This document shows positions 8,477-16,700 of a stretch of 64,000 bases of DNA, one piece after another (the first letter of the stretch is position 1; the number at the start of each line of letters is the position of its first letter). A program made the translations under genes and the position numbers. The DNA is from Bacteroidota bacterium (lineage in GTDB: Bacteria; Bacteroidota; Bacteroidia; Chitinophagales; LD1): NCBI GenBank assembly GCA_016715625.1, contig JADJZU010000004.1:62001-126000 (forward strand), given 5' to 3'. The notes below the pieces were generated by a model. The model did not search any database, was not told the DNA's origin, and was given only the letters and a program-made list of their open reading frames with translations.

Positions 8477-9127
8477 ATGGCAGACAGAAAGCAAACCATA
8501 CCCGAAGAGATAGCCAACACTATAACCCATGCTGTCGGGGTTCTTTTCTGTTTGGCAGGTATGCCCTTTCTTATCAGTTATGCCGGCACAAAGGGAAACA
8601 GCACCACCGTTTGGTCAGTGTGCGTCTTTGGCTTTGGCATGTTGATGGTTTATCTTTCCTCTACCCTATATCATGCTGTGCAGCATTTGAAAACTAAGAA
8701 GGCACTCCAAGTATGGGATCACATCAGTATTTTCTTGATGATAGCCGGCAGCTACACTCCTTTCGTTATCAAGTTCATTGCTCCAGGCACGGCCACTGTT
8801 TTCCTGCTGATTATGTGGGCACTTGTCCTTTTTGGCAGCTTTCTCAAGCTCTTTTATACGGGCCGGTTTAAAGTGTTATCAGTGATTGTTTATCTGGCGC
8901 TGGGTTGGATGGCGGTGTTTATCATTCAACCATTGATTCAGAATCTTCCGGCACACATCTGGTTTTGGATTATTGCCAGTGGATTGTGCTACACACTGGG
9001 AGTCATTTTTTATTTGTGGCACCGGCTGAAGTTTCATCACGCTATTTGGCATTTGTTTGTGCTGGGGGGTACGGTCACCCACTTTGTCGCAATTTATAAG
9101 AGTGTTGAGGTATCCGTTACTTTTTAA
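8477..9127 (+). CDS. trhA: TrhA/hemolysin III family (PAQR) membrane protein
   Basis: A 216-residue protein with about seven membrane helices. The PAQR/HlyIII signature is present: IPEEIANTITHAVGVLF at the N-terminus, LSSTLYHAVQHL with the metal-site Ser and His in helix 2, WDHISIFLMIAGSYTPF, and the final HHAIWHLFVLGGTVTHF with the C-terminal His pair. Such proteins are implicated in membrane energetics and fluidity and may be metal-dependent hydrolases; the haemolysin name is historical. It starts 7 bases after metF. Confidence 0.9.
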   Translation: MADRKQTIPEEIANTITHAVGVLFCLAGMPFLISYAGTKGNSTTVWSVCVFGFGMLMVYLSSTLYHAVQHLKTKKALQVWDHISIFLMIAGSYTPFVIKFIAPGTATVFLLIMWALVLFGSFLKLFYTGRFKVLSVIVYLALGWMAVFIIQPLIQNLPAHIWFWIIASGLCYTLGVIFYLWHRLKFHHAIWHLFVLGGTVTHFVAIYKSVEVSVTF

Positions 9128-9236
9128 TCACATTCCTTTTTTTAAGACACATTTTAATGTCCTGGTATACTGGGGTTTGGTTTTTTAAACCTCATGAAAC
9201 ATATTCGCCCGGTTTCTGGTATAAACAGGGACAAAA

Positions 9237-10454
9237 TTGTTGGAATCGAAAAATTATACATCGGTGAAATTGAAGGCACTTACAGTATGGTTATCAGCGG
9301 TGATATTGTTGATGGTTTTTTCCTCGTTTACGTGGAAAAAGCCCAATACCAATGTGGCCACTACCGAAACATGTCCTGAAGATGTTCCGTTTCAGTCGCT
9401 GGCCGACTATGCTGCACAACGTGCCTATGCTCAAATAGATTCTTTTTACCGCTTGCGCCACAAAGCCGGTTTTAACGGTTGCGTGATGATTGCCAAAAAC
9501 GGAGAGCCGATATACAGCGGAGCTTTCGGATATGCAGATTATAAAAAAGACACGCTTACAACTCAAACGGCCATTCAATTGGCTTCTGTAACCAAAACAT
9601 TCACTTCGACCGCCATCATGCTGTTGGCCGAAAACGGATTTTTGTCGGTGGATGATACACTACAAAAATTTTTCCCCGACTTCCCTTACAAGGGGATGAC
9701 CGTGAAACATCTGCTTACCCATCGCAGCGGGTTGCAAGAGTATATATACTGGGGCAGCGATTATGTGGGTAGTGATGTAAAATACCTGACAAACGAAAAG
9801 TTGCTGCAAACTATTATTGCTAAAAAACCACCCTTGCGCTGGCGGGTAGATTTAAAGTTCACTTATTGCAACACTAATTATGCTTTGTTGGCTTCGGTAA
9901 TAGAGCACGTTACCGGCATGAGCTATGCAAAATTTATGAACGATGTGATTTTTACACCACTTGGCATGACGAGCACATTCGCCTACACATTGGAAGACCC
10001 TACTACTCTTTGTGGTGCCAAATGTTTTGACAGCCGGTGGCGTGTATGGAAGGAGATAATGAGCGATGGTGTGTTGGGCGATAAGGGCATTTACTCTTCG
10101 GTGGAAGATATGCTGAAATGGGACAAAGCTTTGCGCAACGGCATGGTGCTCAACGAAGCATCACTGAGCGAAGCCTACAAGCCGCGCAGTTTTGATCGTT
10201 ACTCGTTTGCCGGTGAAAAAGAAAGAAACTATGGCTACGGCTGGCGCATGATTAAGCAAGCCGATGACAATTATCTCATTTATCACAATGGTAACTGGCA
10301 TGGCTGTAACAATGTCTTTGCCCGCGACCTGAAAGGCGGCTACACCATTATTGTGTTGGGCAATAAGGCCAATGAAAATAACTACTGGACTCAGCCTGTT
10401 TGGGATTTTCTCACCAAGATGAATATGGTGGAAGATGTGTCTGAGGTGCAGTAA
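9237..10454 (+). CDS. serine hydrolase, class C beta-lactamase family
   Basis: About 405 residues. The catalytic motifs are SVTK (the SxxK pair, in QLASVTKTF), YCNTNY (the Tyr-x-Asn motif) and HNGNWHG in place of the third KTG-type motif. The enzyme belongs to the penicillin-binding-protein-like peptidases and esterases; a true beta-lactamase is not implied. An N-terminal hydrophobic segment (VWLSAVILLMVFSSF) is a signal peptide or anchor. There is no in-frame ATG near the start; TTG at 9237 or GTG at 9264 are the candidates. A separate ATG at 9194 is in another frame. Confidence 0.85.
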   Translation: MLESKNYTSVKLKALTVWLSAVILLMVFSSFTWKKPNTNVATTETCPEDVPFQSLADYAAQRAYAQIDSFYRLRHKAGFNGCVMIAKNGEPIYSGAFGYADYKKDTLTTQTAIQLASVTKTFTSTAIMLLAENGFLSVDDTLQKFFPDFPYKGMTVKHLLTHRSGLQEYIYWGSDYVGSDVKYLTNEKLLQTIIAKKPPLRWRVDLKFTYCNTNYALLASVIEHVTGMSYAKFMNDVIFTPLGMTSTFAYTLEDPTTLCGAKCFDSRWRVWKEIMSDGVLGDKGIYSSVEDMLKWDKALRNGMVLNEASLSEAYKPRSFDRYSFAGEKERNYGYGWRMIKQADDNYLIYHNGNWHGCNNVFARDLKGGYTIIVLGNKANENNYWTQPVWDFLTKMNMVEDVSEVQ

Positions 10455-10513
10455 ATCTTGCGGCCATTTGAGCGTTTGTTTATGCTATCATTGCACCACC
10501 AAAAATTAGCTGG

Positions 10514-11560
10514 ATGACAACGTTTAACAAAGAGCAGGTGCTGGCTGACCTCAAAAACTGGAATAAGCTACTCAAGCAATACCAAATACCGAATACCCGC
10601 GAGGCACTCATTCAACTTACGAATAGTTTTAGTTTTTACATAGCCTTGTTGGTATTGCAACTGTATTTGTTTGATAAATCGGTATTGCTGTCGGCTGTGG
10701 TAGCTATTTTGAATGGATTTATCCTGGGGCGTATTTTTATCATACAGCACGATTGTGGTCACAAATCGTTTACGCGGTATAAAACACTCAATGATATCAT
10801 AGGTACCGTGTGCAGTATCTGCACCTTGATTCCTTATGAATACTGGGCGAAGAATCACAGTTTTCATCACGCGCACAATGGGCAGTTAGAGTTTAGTGAC
10901 ATTGGCGATATTGAGTGTTTGTCTGCCGAAAAATATGCATCGCTGAGTTGGAAAGGCAAGTTATGGTATCGCATTTATCGCAACCCTTTTTACCTATTTA
11001 CCATTGGCGGATTTATTTATGTGGTGATTTATAACCGTTTTGCCTTTTTAAAAGACGAGCCCTTTAAAAAAGTACGTAAAAATGTGCTTATCAGCAATCT
11101 GTTGTTTGTGGGCATATATGCAGTATTGGCATGGCTTATCGGCCCCACTCGTTTTCTGGTGGTGCAGTTTATTAACTTGCTGTTTTTTGGCACCTACGCA
11201 TTGTGGTTTTTTTACATACAGCACCAATACGAAAACATATACAAAAGCGGCAAGGACAATTGGGATTATGTAATTGCTGCTGTTAAGGGGAGCACTTATT
11301 ATAAACTGCCGCGCATTGGTCACTGGCTCACCGGCAACATTGGCTTTCACCACCTACACCATTTAGCGCCCACTATACCCAACTATAATTTATCGCGCTG
11401 CAATCGCGAAAATCCGGTCTTTGAAAAACATACCAATGTCATTAGCTTCTGGCAAAGTCTTAAAACCGTACAAGCCAACCTATGGGATGAACAACGCCAA
11501 AAAATGATTTCGTTTAGGGAATATGCCCGCATCAAAAAGCGGTATATAACAAAGGGGTAA
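10514..11560 (+). CDS. membrane fatty acid desaturase
   Basis: A 348-residue diiron desaturase with several membrane helices. The histidine boxes are HDCGH, HSFHH.H and HHLHH (in GFHHLHHLAPTIPNYNL), the pattern of acyl-lipid delta-12/omega-3 type desaturases, which insert double bonds in membrane lipid acyl chains. It is a different subfamily from the sphingolipid-type enzyme at 1457-2455, which has a HNEHH third box. The position of desaturation cannot be read from sequence. The gene stands alone, facing the minus-strand glycosyltransferase. Confidence 0.9.
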   Translation: MTTFNKEQVLADLKNWNKLLKQYQIPNTREALIQLTNSFSFYIALLVLQLYLFDKSVLLSAVVAILNGFILGRIFIIQHDCGHKSFTRYKTLNDIIGTVCSICTLIPYEYWAKNHSFHHAHNGQLEFSDIGDIECLSAEKYASLSWKGKLWYRIYRNPFYLFTIGGFIYVVIYNRFAFLKDEPFKKVRKNVLISNLLFVGIYAVLAWLIGPTRFLVVQFINLLFFGTYALWFFYIQHQYENIYKSGKDNWDYVIAAVKGSTYYKLPRIGHWLTGNIGFHHLHHLAPTIPNYNLSRCNRENPVFEKHTNVISFWQSLKTVQANLWDEQRQKMISFREYARIKKRYITKG

Positions 11561-11576
11561 ATACCTCCATACTTTT

Positions 11577-12727
11577 TTAACCAATCCTGCGGTCTTTCCA
11601 TCGGTATTTTCCGGTCAGGCTGAGCACTCCGATAAAAGTGACGTAGAGTATGTGAAACACCTCTACCACCGGAAAAACGAGTAGCAGCGTGAACTTTCGA
11701 AAGAAGAAAAGGAGCGGTAGGTTAAACAGCAAGTCAGCAAAAATTTTGGTGCCAGCAGCAACTGCTAGTGGAAGCCACGCATAATCTACCAACTGAATGG
11801 CATGGGCTGAGCTGATAACTATAAACAGATTAAAAACATAAGCCAGATACAATACCCAGGCACTGCGGTTGCTACCAAACTGTGTGGATTTTGAAATCCA
11901 ACGAACGCGCTGGGCTATAAATCCGCTCAGCGTTTTTCGGGTCGGGTAAACACACACGCTTCACGATTTTTTACATAACCAATCGCATTTTCATAGTGTG
12001 TATTGATCTTTTGCATCAGGAAAATATCGTCACCCGTAGGCACATCGTGGTTGCCTTTAAAGCCCTCTACTTCCTGGAAAGTGCTTTTGGCATACATCAG
12101 ATTAGCTCCATTACACATCGTGGGAAATCCATTTCGGATAGTGGCCCCTGTAATACCCGACAGGCTGATAACATCCAGTTGCTGAAAAATTTCTACGGGT
12201 AGCAATGCAGGCTTCATCAGTATGGGACCGGTCACCAGTTTGTATTGGTGGTGAATAAAAAATTCTACCATCGCACGGAGCCAACCCGGGCCTGCCGTAC
12301 AGTCTCCATCGGTGGTGACTACCAGCTCACCCTTTGCATTTTTAATGCCCAGAGCAATAGCCTTCTTTTTGTTGGGTATATACTCCCCGGGGTTGCCCAG
12401 GTAATGCTGGAGGTTGAGTACCGTCAGATTTTTTTCTGCAATTTCTTTTGCCAGCCGTATAGTGGGGTCGGTGCTGTAGTCGTCAATCACAATTACTTCG
12501 AAAAGATGTTTGGGATAACTTTGACTAAAAATACTTTGGAGGCAAGCCTGAATATTTTCGCTCTCGTTTCGCACCGGGATAATGATGGAGACGAAGGGTA
12601 GTTGTTTTTCACCACTATCTCCAGCCTCGTGTAGTTTCAAGCGCAGCCAGCCTATCAAAAAATAAAGCACCAGCACCAAGTACAAGGCGGAAAGCACAAC
12701 CGATATAAAGAATATTGGGCTAAACAT
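11577..12727 (-). CDS. family 2 glycosyltransferase, split by a single-base frameshift
   Basis: Two overlapping frames make one membrane GT2 of about 383 residues. The first part (12727 to about 11937) has an N-terminal membrane helix, SIIIPVRNESENI, TTDGDC (the metal-binding DxD) and TGDDIF (catalytic Asp region). The second part carries QRVRW, the QxxRW acceptor motif, and three or four C-terminal helices. The frames join at a run of five T (11933-11937 on plus); six would give an unbroken PEKTLSGF. The break separates QRVRW from the catalytic domain, so the gene is dead if the frameshift is real. It lies downstream of yidD. The polymer it makes is unknown. Confidence 0.85.
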
Positions 12728-12790
12728 TGCGAGCGCGAAATAGAAAAAAACAGCATTAGAGGGTGTAAAAAATACGCACAGTGTTTCTTG

Positions 12791-13015
12791 CTACGGAACA
12801 GGATCGTAACCGCTGCCTCCCCACGGGTGGCAACTACTTATTCGCTTTATAGCCAGCCAAGAGCCTTTGAAAGGGCCATGTTTGGAAATAGCCTCCAAAG
12901 CATAGGCCGAACAAGTGGGCGTATAGCGACAGGAGGGAGGTAACCAGGGCGAAAGGAATAATCGGTAACCTTTGATAGGTATTAGGAGCAGTGTGGTTAA
13001 AATGCTTCGTATCAT
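12791..13015 (-). CDS. yidD: membrane protein insertion efficiency factor YidD
   Basis: About 74 residues from the ATG at 13015 (MIRSILTTLLLIPIKGY). The family core is obvious: FLSPWLPPSCRYTPTCSAYALEAI with its paired Cys, then GPFKGSWLAIKRI..CHPWGGSGYDPVP. It helps the YidC insertase at the inner membrane. The ATG overlaps the rnpA stop codon as ATGA, which decides the start and shows translational coupling in the rpmH-rnpA-yidD order typical of bacteria. Confidence 0.96.
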   Translation of the reverse strand: MIRSILTTLLLIPIKGYRLFLSPWLPPSCRYTPTCSAYALEAISKHGPFKGSWLAIKRISSCHPWGGSGYDPVP

Positions 13016-13400
13016 TTGGCCGCTGCTTTTTTGAGGCAAAAAGCTACTTCAGTTTGCACCGTATCAAAATCGGGTAGCTGGCGCCCTTTGTACACCCACA
13101 TAATGGCCAGGTGGCGGTCCGCAGCTATCAAAGCAGTATAAAACGAAAATTTTTGTAGTCGGTAAGCCTCACGGAGCAGTCGCTTTACGCGGTTTCGGTC
13201 GGTGGCGTGCTTAAAATTCCTTTTCGGTACCGAAAAAGCCACCTGTGCGGGATAAAGAATTGGTAGAGGGTGGTCCAATAAACAAGGGTAAACCCGTTAT
13301 GTGAAACAGATTTACCCTCTTTAAAAAGTATATCGATTACTTTTCTGCTCTTCAAATGCTCCGAACGGGTGAGGGTATAAACACCCTGCAACCTGCCCAA
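13012..13400 (-). CDS. rnpA: ribonuclease P protein component, with a single-base frameshift
   Basis: RnpA assists the RNase P ribozyme in trimming tRNA 5' ends. The N-terminal half YTLTRSEHLKSRKVIDILF lies in one frame. The second half, PAQVAFSVPKRNFKHATDRN then RVKRLLREAYR (the RNR signature), lies in another. The join is at 13277-13278; one extra A on plus (T on minus) restores FTLVYLDHPLPILYPAQVAF, which fits the family. Because rnpA is essential, an assembly error is likely. The start is uncertain: TTG at 13400 or 13391 give a normal-length protein. Its TGA overlaps the yidD ATG. Confidence 0.88.
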
Positions 13401-13425
13401 GTCAAACCTGACCGAACCGGAAATA

Positions 13426-13581
13426 TTACTTGAGTCTCTTTTCGTCTGAAACGGTGAGTTTCTTTCTTCCTCTGCCCCTTCTGCGCGCAAGAACTTTTCT
13501 TCCATTTTTTGTGCTCATTCTTTCTCTAAAGCCGTGTTTGTTTTTTCTCTTTCTGCGGCTGGGTTGAAACGTCATTTTCAT
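13426..13581 (-). CDS. rpmH: 50S ribosomal protein L34
   Basis: A 51-residue basic protein starting MKMTFQPSRRKRKNKHGF, followed by RERMSTKNGRKVLARRRG and ending KKLTVSDEKRLK. This is the full L34 signature. Two ATG codons, at 13581 and 13575, are possible; the first gives the usual MKxTFQPS start. It opens the rpmH-rnpA-yidD cluster. On the minus strand a TATTTTTG box (13617-13624) fits the -7 consensus, without a clear -33 partner, and may be its promoter. Confidence 0.97.
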   Translation of the reverse strand: MKMTFQPSRRKRKNKHGFRERMSTKNGRKVLARRRGRGRKKLTVSDEKRLK

Positions 13582-13673
13582 AATCTAAAGTATTATGTTT
13601 TTTTTAAAAAGGAGGGCAAAAATAAAAACTCCATGCAGTCTACATAGAATCCACAAAAACTCTTTTACTGTTG

Positions 13674-13707
13674 TTTGCCGCTTTTTACAACCAAAACCCT
13701 ACTTTTG
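13674..13707 (+). promoter_or_regulatory. Bacteroidota promoter of the SprB-like gene
   Basis: TTTG (13674-13677), a 22-base spacer and TACTTTTG (13700-13707) match TTG-(17-23)-TAnnTTTG. It lies about 38 bases before the proposed TTG start at 13745. Confidence 0.6.
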
Positions 13708-13744
13708 GCGTCTTTGAGCACCTTTCACTTATAAACTGAGTCCT

Positions 13745-16700
13745 TTGAGTACATTTTATCTTCGTGCCCTGCTTTTATTTTTTGCAGTGCTTCCTTTCAG
13801 CAATCAAATCTACGCCTCACATGCCATGGGTGCCGATTTGCAGTATCAATGTCTGGGTGGCAACCAGTATCGGGTTACTTTGCGTTTTTACCGGGATTGT
13901 TCGGGAATTGCTGCCCCCGGTAGTGCGCAGGTGAGCATCAGCGCACCGGGTTGCCCGGGTACCAGTACTATATCGCTCACGCTGAATATGAATAACGCAG
14001 TAAACTGTCCTCCGGGTAGCACCAACGGTTGCGAGGTGTCGCAGTTATGTCCGGCTCAACTTTCGCAAAGTGCCTGTAACTGGTCCGGCTCCGGTGCTGC
14101 CCCTTATCCGGGAGTAAGGGTTTATGAATATACCGGAGTGGTTACGCTGCCCGCAGCCTGCTCCAACTGGCGCGTTCGCTTCAGTGAGTGTTGCAGAAAT
14201 GCAGCCATCAATAATTTGACAAATGCATCGGCTAACGACCTTTCCATAGAGGCGATTATCAATAATAACATAGACCCTAGTACCGGACAACCTTATTGCA
14301 ATAACTCAGTAGCGTTCAGTACTTTGCCCGTGCCCTTTGTGTGTGCTAATTCGGATGTTACTTACAATAATGGTGCGGTGGATGTAGATGGTGATTCTTT
14401 GGTTTATAACATGATTTATCCTTTAGGTAACACCTTTGCCCCTATGACCTTTAATGGCGGGTGGAGTGTCACCAACCCGGTGAAGACCACTCCTGTAAAC
14501 ACGTTTGCTTTTAACTCCACCAACGGTCAAATGGAGTTTAGACCATCAGGACAAGAGGTGGATGTGCTGGCAGTACGAATAGACGAATACAGAAACGGTG
14601 TCCTGGTGGGGTCCACTATGCGCGATATGCAGGTAACTATTCTCAACTGTGCCATTTCTATTCCTGATCAGGAACCTATTACTAATGTTCAAAATGGTAA
14701 TCAGGTTGATTCGCTAAGTGTTCAGGTGTGTCCGGGCACTCCATTGCAGTTTGATATTTTGTGCACAGACCCGGCTAATCACAACCTCACGCTTACCAGC
14801 AACATCAATGCCGTTCCATCAGCCATACCCGGAGCCACTATGGTGCAAATAGGCTCTGGCGATAGTGTGATTGCTCGCATTAACTGGACCCCTTTGGCGG
14901 GTGATACCGGATGCCATAACTTTTTAATTACTACTGAAAACGATGACTGTCCTATCAACGGTGCTTACACGCGGGTGTATTCCATCTGTGTGTTTACCCA
15001 GGTAAATTTGTTGTCGGCCAGTACCACTTTTTGTGGTACACCGGTTCAACTGACTGCTACCGGAGGCTCCAACTATCAGTGGACACCTTCTACGGGGCCC
15101 AATGCGGTATCTAATCCTAATGTGCTGAACCCCACCGTATCGCCCGCTACCGATCAGATGTATTATTTCACCTCTGATTGCGGAACCGATTCGGTGTTTG
15201 TGCAAAGCGACCCTCCGTTTTTGTATGATGCAGGCCCGGGCGGAACTATTTGTCAAAACGGGCAGTTGCAGTTGAATGCCACGACCGATAACTTATACGC
15301 ACCATATTCCTTCCAGTGGGTGCCCTCTGCCGGACTATTGGATCCCATTGCCAACGTCCCCAACGATTCTGTTCCTAACCCGGTAGCCACTCCCTTGGTG
15401 ACCACAAACTACAAGTTGTATGTAACCGGTGCCAATGGTTGCACCAATGTGGATTCTGTTCTTGTGACGGTGGCGGGTGTAGCCCCTAACATAGTTGCAA
15501 AAGCGCAGCCCACGGCTGTTTGCCCCGGTGAAGATGTGCAGTTGAATATTGTCACCAATCCGCAGAGCTGCGGAATAGGACCTACGCTGTGCAGCGGCTC
15601 GCCAGATATTATTACGGTAGGCACAGGGACAGGAGTGATTCCGGCAGGTTCACCCACCCAGTATCCTACTATTTACGGTCACTATAGCAAAAGTGCGCGT
15701 CACCAATTTTTGTTTACTGCCGCTGAATTGTTGGCGCAGTTAGGCTCGGGTGGGCAGATTAAAGAGCTCTCCTTTTACGTAGATAATATTGCCACCGCTA
15801 ACGATGTGATTCAGAACTTTGAGATAAAAATGGCCTGCACGCAGGCAACCTCGCTCAATAGTTGGCAGCCCAACCTGGTGACCGTTTTTACTCCTAAGAA
15901 CATAAACATGGGGCCCACCACCAATACCGGTTGGAAAACTCACGTGCTTGATTTTCCTTACGACTGGGATGGCACTTCGAACCTTGTCATCGATGTTTGT
16001 TTTAATAATGCCTCCGGTAGTGTGCTGAATGCCAAAATGCGCATGACTCCTACTGCCTTCAATTCTGTTTACTACTCGCGGGGAAATTCGGTGCAGTGCG
16101 GCACTACCGGCACTCCCACCGTGGCCAATACCCGCCCCAACACCCGCTTCAGTTTCTGTGTAACGGATGTTTCTAACTTACCTATTGCCTGGACCCCCGC
16201 TTCTGGTCCCAACGCTCCCGTCCCAACGAATATCGTAGATCCGGTTGCTACACCCGCCTCACCGGTAGTGTATCATGTAGATGTAACAGATTCCAACGGA
16301 TGTGTCAGCAGTGATTTTGTCTACGTAAATGTTGACACTTCACTTCGGTTTTATGCATTTCCGGACGACACTTTTTTCTGTAGTGCGACCAACGTCACGT
16401 TTACGACACAAACAATCGGAAGTCCTCTGCCCGGAAATACATTCAGCTACCAGTGGAAAAATTTGACCACCAACACAGTGGTCGGTAGTAATAGTCCAAC
16501 TTTTACTTTAAATGCCTCCGCTTCTGCAGATTATTTGGTTACTCTCAGCGGAGGTGCTTGTGTGCTTAGCGATACGATTCATCTGGTGGTAGGCAACAGT
16601 ATTCCTATAGCTTTACAAGTGGATTCTATCGACTGTTTTGGATATAACAATGGAAAAATACTTGCGTTGCCAACCGGAGGTATACCGCCCATTCAGTATG

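Noticed and set aside
9194..9379. An ATG-started frame of 61 codons before the serine hydrolase
   Set aside because: It overlaps the real gene in another frame; the hydrophobic signal segment and catalytic motifs are all in the 9237 frame.
9237..10454. Antibiotic-resistance beta-lactamase
   Set aside because: The protein has the general SxxK serine-hydrolase motifs but its third motif is HNG rather than KTG; the family covers many peptidases and esterases.
11927..11957. Programmed -1 frameshift in the glycosyltransferase
   Set aside because: The slippery run is only five bases without a tandem slippery heptamer or obvious downstream stimulator, and three other genes nearby show similar homopolymer breaks.
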